A stretch of DNA of 7,578 nt from an uncultured Collinsella sp. (GTDB taxonomy: Bacteria > Actinomycetota > Coriobacteriia > Coriobacteriales > Coriobacteriaceae). Shown here piece after piece: positions 1 to 5,982 of this stretch. Each line of letters starts with the position of its first letter. The stretch's first letter is position 1. The notes under the pieces are model-generated. The model worked only from the letters and a program-made list of their open reading frames with translations, did not search any database and was not told the origin of the DNA. The stretch spans positions 1 to 7,578 of the forward strand of contig CABVAY010000062.1 of NCBI GenBank assembly GCA_902496455.1, given 5' to 3'. A program made the translations under genes and the position numbers.

Positions 1-120
1 AACTGCGGGAATGGCCTATCCGCTCAATGTGTTCGGCTGAGATCGGAAATCAACCCTCTCGTCTTTCTGTTATCTCTCGTATTCGTGACGAATTAGAGAT
101 GAGAGATGTGCGGACGGCGG
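1..120. other. Non-coding left edge with imperfect hairpin
   Basis: I see no supportable gene here. An imperfect hairpin lies at 72-100: ATCTCT (72-77) pairs with AGAGAT (95-100) and ATTCG (81-85) with CGAAT (89-93). No T-run follows it, so it is not a canonical intrinsic terminator. One forward frame is open from the window edge to a TGA at 38-40 and could be the last dozen codons of an upstream gene, but that is too short to judge. Confidence 0.3.
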
Positions 121-245
121 ATGAGCGTGGATTTTGGACGGTCGGGAAATGAGGGTGGATATTTGGACGGTTTTTGGACGTTTTGAGGCTGATTCCGTCC
201 GAAAATCCACTCTCATTCGATAGGCGTCCAAGTTTCCACGCTCGC
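121..245. repeat. Nested inverted repeats, family 1 (degenerate copy)
   Basis: Two inverted-repeat pairs are nested. The inner arms are 149-170 and 195-216, matching at 19 of 22 positions. The outer arms are 121-140 and 225-245, matching with one gap and a few mismatches. Every arm is a variant of GAGCGTGGATTTTCGGACG, the same word found at 4487-4530 and 5889-5954. It lies upstream of the peptidase gene and ends about 80 bases before the proposed promoter. It has no coding potential. It is best read as a worn member of a dispersed extragenic repeat family; the function is unknown. Confidence 0.75.
166..193 (+). repeat. Dispersed repeat family 4, copy 1
   Basis: The segment beginning GACGGTTTTTGGACG and ending GAGGCTGAT recurs at 5608-5633 with only two single-base gaps. 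Here it fills the loop between the inner arms of the family 1 inverted repeat; the second copy stands about 180 bases from a family 1 element. It may be a separate module that travels with family 1. Confidence 0.6.
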
Positions 246-322
246 ACGGCGGTCACGCGGGGTCTATGCCCAATCCGCTGGCATCGTCTTCAGTTCGCCG
301 CAGAGCCGCGGCCCCATATGGG

Positions 323-328
323 TATACT
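323..328 (+). promoter_or_regulatory. Possible -10 box for the M16C peptidase gene
   Basis: TATACT matches the sigma-70-type -10 consensus at 5 of 6 positions and would give a leader of roughly 45 bases before the ATG at 381. The sequence about 17 bases upstream (around 300-305) does not resemble TTGACA, so the call rests on the -10 alone. Confidence 0.35.
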
Positions 329-348
329 CACGAGGATTCGACTCGATT

Positions 349-364
349 CGCCCCCGCTGGGGCG
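349..364 (+). promoter_or_regulatory. GC-rich hairpin just before the ribosome binding site
   Basis: CGCCCC (349-354) and GGGGCG (359-364) form a perfect 6-bp stem with a 4-base loop, ending two bases before the AAAGGAGA at 367-374. It would lie in the 5' leader of the peptidase mRNA. It could stabilise the leader or affect ribosome access; no T-run follows, so it is not a terminator. Confidence 0.4.
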
Positions 365-366
365 TC

Positions 367-374
367 AAAGGAGA
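367..374 (+). promoter_or_regulatory. Ribosome binding site fixing the peptidase start
   Basis: AAAGGAGA lies six bases before the ATG at 381. The open frame continues upstream to 174, but no comparable Shine-Dalgarno sequence precedes the earlier starts and the extra residues would come from the repeat region, so 381 is the start. Confidence 0.85.
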
Positions 375-380
375 CTGCAT

Positions 381-3300
381 ATGTCCACCACCTCAACCGA
401 CCCGCGCGCCGCTGCCGCCGCGCTGCTGGTGCCCGGCACCACCTGCCACGGCTTTGCCGTCGAGCGCTGCGAGACCGTGCCCGAGCTCGACTCGGACGCC
501 TACGTACTGCGCCACACCGCCTCGGGCGCTCGCCTGCTGTATCTGTCATGCGACGACGAAAACAAGGCCTTTGCCATTGGCTTTAAGACGCCGCCGGCCG
601 ATTCCACCGGCGTGTTTCATATTCTTGAGCACTCGGTGCTGTGCGGATCGGCCAAATTCCCCGTCAAGGAGCCGTTTGTCGACCTGATCAAGAGCTCCAT
701 GCAGACGTTCCTCAACGCCATGACCTACCCCGACAAGACTATCTACCCCGTTGCCACCACCAACGAGCAGGATCTGTACAACCTGATGGACGTGTACCTG
801 GACGCGGTGTTCAACCCGGCCATCTATACCAAGCCCACCATTTTTGAGCAGGAGGGCTGGCATTACGAGCTGGACCTGCCGGAGGGCGCCGCGGGCGAGG
901 GCGACGGCAGCCCCGCCAGCCTGCGCGAGGGCACGCTGCGCTATAACGGCGTGGTGTTCAACGAGATGAAGGGCGCGCTGTCCGACCCCATGAGTGTACT
1001 GGACGACGCCGTCAACGCCGCGCTCTATCCCGACACCGCCTATGCGCACGAGAGTGGCGGCGACCCGCGCGCGATTCCCGCGCTCACCTACGAGCAGTTC
1101 CTGGACACGCACGCGCGCCACTACAATCCTTCCAACTCCTACATCACGCTCTACGGCGACCTGGACGTGGACCGCGCGCTGGCGTTTTTGGACGAGCGTT
1201 ATCTGTCGAAGTCGAGTGCCGCGAGCCGCCACATGGACGCCGCCGTTGCCGCCGGCGAGGACCCGTCTGCGCTGGCGCCCAATCCGCTGGACGTGCAGGA
1301 GCCTGTGACCTGCGAGTATAAGCGCATCGAGATGGCCACCACGCCCGAGAACGCCCTGGTGGGCCTGGGCCTGGTGCTGGGCAGCGCGCTCGACCGCAAG
1401 CGCACGATCGCGGCGGACATCCTGTTCGAGGCGCTACTGGGTTCCAACGAAGCACCGGTTAAGAAGGCCATTCTGGCCGCCGGTCTGGGCGGCAACGTGG
1501 TGAGCTACACCGCGGCCGAAAGCCTGCAGCCCTACGAGCTCATCATGCTGCAAAACGCGCAGCCCGGCGTGGCGCGTGAGCTGCGCCGCGTGTTCCAGGA
1601 CGCCTGCCGCGACCTGTGCGAGCACGGCGTTCCGCGTGAGCGCCTGGAAGCCATCATCAGCAGCAACGAATACGACCTGCGCCAGCGCGACTACGGTATC
1701 GCCGACGGTGTGGCCATTGCGTGCGACGCGCTGAGCACCTGGCTCTACGATGACGACGCCGCGACGCTGGCACTCAAGTACGGCCCGGTGTACGAGGAGC
1801 TGCGTGGCGAGCTGGACGGCAGCTATTTTGAGGACCTGCTGCGCGAGCTGGTGCTGGAAAACGACCACATGGCGCTGGTCGAGCTGGTGCCGGTGAACGC
1901 CGCCGATGGTTCGGAGGGCGCCGAAGCTGCCGAGCTGGCAGCCAAGCGCGATGCCATGACCGATGCCGAGCTGGCCGACGTGGTCGAGCGCACGGCTGCG
2001 CTGCGTGCCGCGCAGGAGGCGGAAGACACACCCGAGGCCAAGGCCACGCTGCCGCGCCTGCGCGTGTCCGACATTGGCGAGGCGCGCCCCGAGCCGCCGC
2101 TGGTCGTGGACACGACCGCACCCATCCCCTGCCTGCGCCACGGCATCCCCACCAACCGTCTGGCCTACGCCATGCAGTATTTCGACCTGAGCTGCGTCGC
2201 GTTTGAAGACCTGCCCTACGTGACGCTGCTCTGCCGCCTGTTCAAACAGCTGCCCACGAGCGAGCACTCGGCAGAGGAGCTCGACAACTTGCTTGCCGGC
2301 AAGCTGGGCTTTTTGAGCTTTACGACCGAGGTCATGACCCAACCCGACGTGGACGGCGTGCACCCCTACCTGCTGGTGAGCGCCGGCGCCCTGTCCGAGA
2401 AGATCGATGCGCTGGCGAGCCTGCCGCGCGAGGTGTGGTCGAACACGCTGCTGGCGGATGCCGACGCCGACCGCGTCCGCGACGTGCTCACACAGATTCG
2501 CATTGGGCTTGAACAGGGCTTTATCAACAACGGCCACTCGGCGGCGCTCGGTCGCGCGATGAGTTACAGCTCGCCTTCGGCCGTGGTGCGCGAGCAGCTT
2601 TCGGGCGTTGATTTCTATCTGTTCCTGCGCGATTTGCTCGAACACTTTGACGAGCGCCTGGACGGCCTGCGCGCCAAGCTTACCGAGCTGGCAGGTCGTA
2701 TCTTTGTGGCCGACGGCTGCCTGGCGAGCTTTACTGGCAGCGATGAGGACTTTGACGCGTACTGGAATGCTGCGGGCGACCTGGGGCTGGGCGCTGGCGA
2801 CGGCGCCAATGCCGGCCGCGACGCGCTCGTGGTACCGACGCCGTGCGACCGCCACGAAGCCTTTGTCATCCCCAGCGACATCTGCTTTGCGGCGAGCGCG
2901 TGCGATCCGCGTCGCTTGGGGCTCGAAGTGACGGGCGCCTGGGCGGTTGCTGCCAACGCACTCTCCTACGACTACCTGTGGAACGAGATCCGCGTGAAGG
3001 GCGGCGCGTACGGCTGCGGATTCCGCGCGGCCGGCGAGCGTCAGGCGGCGTTCTACACCTACCGCGACCCGGCAATCGACCCCTCGATTGAACGCGTGGC
3101 GCGCGCAGGCGAATGGCTCGGCAGCTTTGAACCCGACAAGGCCGCCTTTGAGGGCTTTATCGTGAGCTGTGTGAGCGGCATGGACGCGCCGGTGAAGCCC
3201 TACGCGCTCACCAAGCGCCGCAACACGACCTACCTGGCCGGGCTCGATCCGCACGCACGCGAGGAGCGCCGCGCCCAGATGCTCGCTGCCACGCCCGGTG

Positions 3301-3425
3301 AGCTTCGCTCGCTCGGCGCCGACGTGACGCGCATCGCAGCCGAGTCGCCCACCTGCGTCTTTGGCGGCCGAGACGTCATCGCCAAGAGCAACGCCGGCTT
3401 TACCGTCATCGACCTGCTGGCCTAA
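381..3425 (+). CDS. M16C zinc metallopeptidase, presequence-protease (PreP/Cym1) type
   Basis: This is a full-length 1014-residue peptidase, close to yeast Cym1 and human PreP in size. The inverted zinc motif HxxEH is at H80-E83-H84: the histidines bind zinc and E83 is the expected general base. E195, in the NEMKG segment, is the likely third zinc ligand. HYNPSNSYITLYGD (247-260) is a typical M16 motif. A helical M16C-associated linker should fall roughly at 480-750. In the second half R871 and Y877 (RVKGGAYG) match the Arg/Tyr pair that binds substrate in this family. An acidic, Gly-rich insert (about 168-183) separates the zinc ligands. The two halves form a closed chamber that degrades short unfolded peptides. 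There is no signal peptide or membrane segment, so it is probably cytosolic and recycles peptides; the substrate is unknown. It appears monocistronic, with its own leader and a terminator directly after the TAA. Confidence 0.95.
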   Translation: MSTTSTDPRAAAAALLVPGTTCHGFAVERCETVPELDSDAYVLRHTASGARLLYLSCDDENKAFAIGFKTPPADSTGVFHILEHSVLCGSAKFPVKEPFVDLIKSSMQTFLNAMTYPDKTIYPVATTNEQDLYNLMDVYLDAVFNPAIYTKPTIFEQEGWHYELDLPEGAAGEGDGSPASLREGTLRYNGVVFNEMKGALSDPMSVLDDAVNAALYPDTAYAHESGGDPRAIPALTYEQFLDTHARHYNPSNSYITLYGDLDVDRALAFLDERYLSKSSAASRHMDAAVAAGEDPSALAPNPLDVQEPVTCEYKRIEMATTPENALVGLGLVLGSALDRKRTIAADILFEALLGSNEAPVKKAILAAGLGGNVVSYTAAESLQPYELIMLQNAQPGVARELRRVFQDACRDLCEHGVPRERLEAIISSNEYDLRQRDYGIADGVAIACDALSTWLYDDDAATLALKYGPVYEELRGELDGSYFEDLLRELVLENDHMALVELVPVNAADGSEGAEAAELAAKRDAMTDAELADVVERTAALRAAQEAEDTPEAKATLPRLRVSDIGEARPEPPLVVDTTAPIPCLRHGIPTNRLAYAMQYFDLSCVAFEDLPYVTLLCRLFKQLPTSEHSAEELDNLLAGKLGFLSFTTEVMTQPDVDGVHPYLLVSAGALSEKIDALASLPREVWSNTLLADADADRVRDVLTQIRIGLEQGFINNGHSAALGRAMSYSSPSAVVREQLSGVDFYLFLRDLLEHFDERLDGLRAKLTELAGRIFVADGCLASFTGSDEDFDAYWNAAGDLGLGAGDGANAGRDALVVPTPCDRHEAFVIPSDICFAASACDPRRLGLEVTGAWAVAANALSYDYLWNEIRVKGGAYGCGFRAAGERQAAFYTYRDPAIDPSIERVARAGEWLGSFEPDKAAFEGFIVSCVSGMDAPVKPYALTKRRNTTYLAGLDPHAREERRAQMLAATPGELRSLGADVTRIAAESPTCVFGGRDVIAKSNAGFTVIDLLA

Positions 3426-3430
3426 CGCAC

Positions 3431-3475
3431 AAAGGTAGATTTTTGGGACATGCCTAAAAATCTACCTTTTTCTTT
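3431..3475 (+). terminator. Intrinsic terminator after the peptidase gene (repeat family 2)
   Basis: AAAGGTAGATTTTT (3431-3444) pairs perfectly over 14 bases with 3456-3469. Inside, G3445-G3447 can pair with C3453-T3455, leaving a loop of about 5 bases. A T-rich tail (3466-3475, one C) follows. It starts five bases after the stop codon. The core, with GGGACATGCC in its centre, recurs in the opposite orientation at 7013-7042, so this terminator is also a member of a dispersed palindromic family. Confidence 0.85.
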
Positions 3476-3491
3476 TGCCGCAGTCTGCCGG

Positions 3492-3635
3492 TTTGTCTCG
3501 ATCTGTAACGCCAAGACGGCAATATCGGCTCCAGATGTTACTAATCGAGACGTTTTCGGATGACCCCGTCCCTTTGTCTCAATCTGTAACATCTAGGTCC
3601 GATTTTGCCGAGCTACTGTTACAGATCGAGACAAA
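3492..3635. repeat. Four alternating copies of an 18-base motif (family 3)
   Basis: TTTGTCTCGATCTGTAAC occurs at 3492-3509 (+), degenerate and inverted at about 3537-3553 (-), at 3573-3590 (+, one change) and at 3618-3635 (-, an exact inverse of the first). The order is +,-,+,-, so two hairpins of about 60 bases each, or one long one, can form. No credible protein is encoded here: the open frames across it simply translate the repeats. It sits between the peptidase terminator and the folate gene. It could be a miniature mobile or extragenic palindromic element; the function is unknown. Confidence 0.75.
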
Positions 3636-3734
3636 CCGCCGCGAACACCCGCTCTTCGTCAAAACCCACGAAGGTGTCCATGAACCGCCCCCTTTGCGAT
3701 GGCTTATGTGGTGGTTTGGGTGTTTGCCCAGATA
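3636..3734. other. Intergenic spacer with nothing recognisable
   Basis: Between the family 3 cluster and the hairpin before the folate gene I see only short inverted words, such as TGGG and CCCA at 3717-3730. There is no convincing gene or promoter. Confidence 0.4.
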
Positions 3735-3773
3735 AAACCTGCCAAAATAAACCTGTCCCTTTTTGGTAGGTTT
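3735..3773 (+). promoter_or_regulatory. Hairpin abutting the cyclo-ligase ribosome binding site
   Basis: AAACCTGCCAAAA (3735-3747) pairs with TTTTGGTAGGTTT (3761-3773) over 13 bases, one of them G-U, with a 13-base loop. The right arm ends one base before GGGAGAAAAGG, the ribosome binding region of the gene at 3790. It could be a leader structure, the end of an upstream transcript or another dispersed palindrome. No long T-run follows, so terminator function is doubtful. Confidence 0.55.
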
Positions 3774-3789
3774 GGGAGAAAAGGTTGAG

Positions 3790-4386
3790 ATGGATAAGGT
3801 TGAGCTGCGACGGGCGGTGATTGCTCGGCGCGATGCTCTTGATTTGGATGTGCGTGCTGCGAAGTCTGCCGTTATCTGTGCGCGACTTGTCGAGCTGTTG
3901 GATCGCTTGGGTGCCGCGGCGCCGCACACCGTTGCCGTCTATGCCGCCATGGGTTCCGAAGTCGATCCTGCCGCGTTTGCCGCAACGGCCGCCAAACGCG
4001 GCTGGCGCGTGGCCTATCCGTGCATGTTCTCGGCAACAGACGCCGCAGTTTGTGGCCAGCGCATGTGCATGCGGGCAGTTGCCGCCGGCGATGCGTCCTC
4101 GGCTCCGTTTATCGCCCACCCCACGCGGACCTTCGCGACCATGGACATCGACAGCGACCGCTTCCCTATCGTGCCTGCCGAGGCCCTCGACATGGCCATC
4201 GTGCCACCCGTAGCCTTCGACCGCGCCGGCGCGCGCCTGGGCTACGGCGGCGGCTGCTATGATCGCTACCTGCCCACGCTCTCGCCCGCATGTCAAATCA
4301 TCGGCATCGCCTTTGACGAGCAGTGTGTCGACCACGTTCCCACCGACGCCCACGACCTGCCGCTACCCCACATCATCAGCGCCTGA
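3790..4386 (+). CDS. fau: 5-formyltetrahydrofolate cyclo-ligase (methenyl-THF synthetase)
   Basis: This 198-residue cytosolic enzyme converts 5-formyl-tetrahydrofolate to 5,10-methenyl-THF with ATP, returning the storage or inhibitory folate to the one-carbon pool. The usual family length is about 180-200. The N-terminal KVELRRAVIARRDAL matches the typical basic opening helix. GSEVDP (55-60) carries the conserved Glu (E57) of the substrate pocket. GYGGGCYDRYL (151-161) is the nucleotide/phosphate signature of the family, and VPTDAHDLPLPHIIS (183-197) is the usual C-terminal segment. I chose ATG 3790 because AAAAGG ends five bases before it and GGGAG lies just upstream. An in-frame TTG at 3763 would add nine residues but lies inside a hairpin arm. 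It is probably transcribed alone: a terminator and repeats precede it, and a convergent gene follows. Confidence 0.93.
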   Translation: MDKVELRRAVIARRDALDLDVRAAKSAVICARLVELLDRLGAAAPHTVAVYAAMGSEVDPAAFAATAAKRGWRVAYPCMFSATDAAVCGQRMCMRAVAAGDASSAPFIAHPTRTFATMDIDSDRFPIVPAEALDMAIVPPVAFDRAGARLGYGGGCYDRYLPTLSPACQIIGIAFDEQCVDHVPTDAHDLPLPHIISA

Positions 4387-4410
4387 TCGCCGCTGTATCG
4401 CACCCGCAAG

Positions 4411-4530
4411 ATGAGCGTGGATAATCTCCCACTTTGAGCCCCCTTACGAGCCAAAAGTGGGAGATTATCCACGCTCATTCAACAAGCGTCCGAAAATCCA
4501 CGCTCGTCCGTCCGGATTTCCACGCTCGTG
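4411..4530. repeat. Family 1 repeat: 25-bp palindrome plus two 22-base units
   Basis: A perfect 25-base inverted repeat (4411-4435 with 4454-4478, 18-base loop) is followed by two tandem 22-base units, 4487-4508 and 4509-4530, each a form of CGTCCGAAAATCCACGCTCG plus two bases. The same 120-base layout, in the same orientation and without gaps, recurs at 5813-5932; I counted about 23 differences by hand (roughly 80% identity). It lies between the convergent ends of the folate gene and the AbiEi-like gene, where its hairpin could stop transcription from both sides, although no T-run flanks the stem. Confidence 0.9.
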
Positions 4531-4553
4531 CGGCTCAACGTCCTGCAACCGCC

Positions 4554-5456
4554 TCAACACGCACGCGGCACGCCGGCAACTTTGAGTTTGCGATCGAGCT
4601 TTGACGGGTCCCTCAAATCATCCCAGCACAAGCGCACGATCTTGCAGTTATCAAACAGCGAAAGCCTCGACTCGCGCTGACGCTCATCAAATTGCGCCTT
4701 TGCGAGCTTGCCCTCCTCCGCCGCCTTCTCACTTTTAACGAATCCGTCGAACTCACCGATAATCAGCTGGTCGCCCGCACGCCACAAGTAGTCAACGCGA
4801 TACGGCCGTCCCGGCTCAACTGGGTCGAACAGCTCAACTTGCAGCTCCGGCGTCTGCCAGTCGCGCTCGATCATCAGGGCGCGCGCCTTGGACTCGCCGC
4901 CGCTTTCTGACAGGCCATCGGCATACCGTGCAACCCTGCGCGCCGTCACAACACCGCGACGATTTAAGCCAAGCTTGTCGACTGCCTCAACGAGATACTC
5001 CTTCGACAACAGCTGCTCATGAAGCGCCGAGTCCGCAATGATCAGTCCCTCGACAAACGATGCATCGACCAGGCAATCCGTAATCGTTTGATCGATATCG
5101 GTCACGGCAATATCCATCTGGATTGCCCGTGTTTGACGAGCATAACGATGGCGAATCACCTGAGAGCCGGGCGTCGTCGATTGCGCCGGCGCCGCAGCGA
5201 TATGAATGTGCGTCAAATTGGCATGCGAAACCGAAAGGCCATAGATAACAGCCGCCGTATAGGAGCAAAACGTCCAGTCGGGATGCTTTTGCGCAAGGGC
5301 CCGCACCCGATGCAGATAACGCTGCCGAAACTTGAGCTCGGACCAATAATCCGGACGCACATACAGCCCCGGCATGACCGCCTCTAGACTTCCCGCCGCC
5401 ACCCGCCGCTCAATCTGCTTTGCCTCCGCCGTCGTGCGTGCGTACACGCAGCTCAT
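4554..5456 (-). CDS. AbiEi-like N-terminal / PD-(D/E)XK (DUF559-like) C-terminal protein
   Basis: This 300-residue cytosolic protein is of unproven function. The N-terminal part (about 1-140: GSLEAVMPGLYVRPDYW, then CSYTAAVIYGLS) resembles the AbiEi antitoxin-type winged-helix plus following domain. The C-terminal part (about 185-285) has a PD-(D/E)XK nuclease-like pattern: E188 of ESK, then VDYLW with D222, then GEFDGFVK with E235, D237 and K241, ending in a predicted strand KIVRLCW. Such proteins are common in actinobacteria, usually as solitary genes, and no AbiEii nucleotidyltransferase toxin is next to it here. No clear ribosome binding site precedes the ATG, so the start is less certain; an in-frame stop lies not far upstream and no better start is seen. 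Lines counted by hand are 55-65% GC against 77% for one line of the peptidase gene, suggesting an accessory gene. Family 1 repeats flank it. A DNA-binding regulator, an orphan antitoxin or a nuclease are all possible. Confidence 0.75.
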   Translation of the reverse strand: MSCVYARTTAEAKQIERRVAAGSLEAVMPGLYVRPDYWSELKFRQRYLHRVRALAQKHPDWTFCSYTAAVIYGLSVSHANLTHIHIAAAPAQSTTPGSQVIRHRYARQTRAIQMDIAVTDIDQTITDCLVDASFVEGLIIADSALHEQLLSKEYLVEAVDKLGLNRRGVVTARRVARYADGLSESGGESKARALMIERDWQTPELQVELFDPVEPGRPYRVDYLWRAGDQLIIGEFDGFVKSEKAAEEGKLAKAQFDERQRESRLSLFDNCKIVRLCWDDLRDPSKLDRKLKVAGVPRAC

Positions 5457-5812
5457 CTGCTGTTCGCATGCTTTAATGTGGCTTGTAAGTCATTGATTCG
5501 CCGTCATGTTTCCCATGTCGCCTCCCATATCTTGGAACGGCGCAAACGTACCAGACGGTTTCATGCGAAGTCTGACCAAATACCGTCTAGGCACTGACCA
5601 AATGCTTGACGGTTTTGGACGTTTTAGGCTGATGGCTTATATCTGCAGGTAGGGCGGTTGTCGAGAGGTCCCTGTCTCCACAATTTGATGCCTTGGTCCA
5701 TCGGATTATCAGAAAGAAAAACCCGTCGAGATACGAGACTACGCCGAATGCGACTTGGCCTCTTCACGCACCGTCTCTTAGCCGAGCCATCGGCATCTAC
5801 ATACCTAAATAA
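5457..5812. other. Gene-free stretch upstream of the AbiEi-like gene
   Basis: No gene, tRNA or clear promoter was recognised. Visible structure: CTGACCAAA occurs twice exactly 22 bases apart (5572-5580, 5594-5602); AGACGGT (5553-5559) and ACCGTCT (5582-5588) can pair; and a family 4 repeat lies at 5608-5633. The rest, about 5640-5812, shows only short frames. Confidence 0.5.
5608..5633 (+). repeat. Dispersed repeat family 4, copy 2
   Basis: The segment GACGGTTTTGGACGTTTT followed by AGGCTGAT matches 166-193 apart from two single-base gaps. It lies in gene-free DNA upstream of the AbiEi-like gene, in the same orientation as copy 1. Confidence 0.6.
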
Positions 5813-5954
5813 ATGAGCGTGGATAATCTCCCGCTTTGAGCCCGTTCCTCGGACAAAAATGGGAGATTATCCACGCTCGATTTGTAAACGTCCGAAAATC
5901 CACGCTCGTGTGTCCGATAATCCACGCTCGTGTGTCCGGATATCCTCACTCGTC
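5813..5954. repeat. Family 1 repeat: palindrome plus three 22-base tandem units
   Basis: A perfect 18-base inverted repeat (5815-5832 with 5861-5878) is followed by three tandem 22-base units at 5889-5910, 5911-5932 and 5933-5954. The third has diverged most. The first 120 bases align without gaps to 4411-4530. The element begins 28 bases beyond the metA stop codon (metA is read leftward), so it is also metA's 3' flank and may contribute to ending its transcript. There are no unique spacers between units, so it is not a CRISPR array. Confidence 0.9.
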
Positions 5955-5982
5955 ACGTCACGGCAGCAGCCACAGCCGCAGC

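Noticed and set aside
2..40. C-terminal end of an upstream gene
   Set aside because: Only about a dozen codons are open before a TGA and nothing identifies the product, so it was not listed as a coding feature.
546..1232. 228-residue reverse-strand open frame
   Set aside because: It is an antisense shadow of the peptidase gene over its zinc-binding region; no family motif or ribosome binding site.
1434..3254. Long 606-residue reverse-strand open frame
   Set aside because: It lies wholly inside the peptidase gene, has a low-complexity composition expected from the antisense of GC-rich codons, and has no recognisable motif.
3475..3735. 86-residue forward open frame between peptidase and folate genes
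   Set aside because: It reads straight through the four 18-base repeats, has a TTG start inside the terminator tail and no convincing ribosome binding site.
3619..4353. 244-residue reverse-strand open frame
   Set aside because: It is mostly antisense to the cyclo-ligase gene and extends through repeats.
5650..5690. Possible tRNA or tmRNA 3' end (CCCTGTCTCCACA)
   Set aside because: It resembles an acceptor end superficially, but I found no T-loop, anticodon arm or pairing 5' acceptor strand.
5889..5954. Possible CRISPR array (regular 22-base repeats)
   Set aside because: The units are directly tandem with no unique spacers, and no cas gene is nearby.
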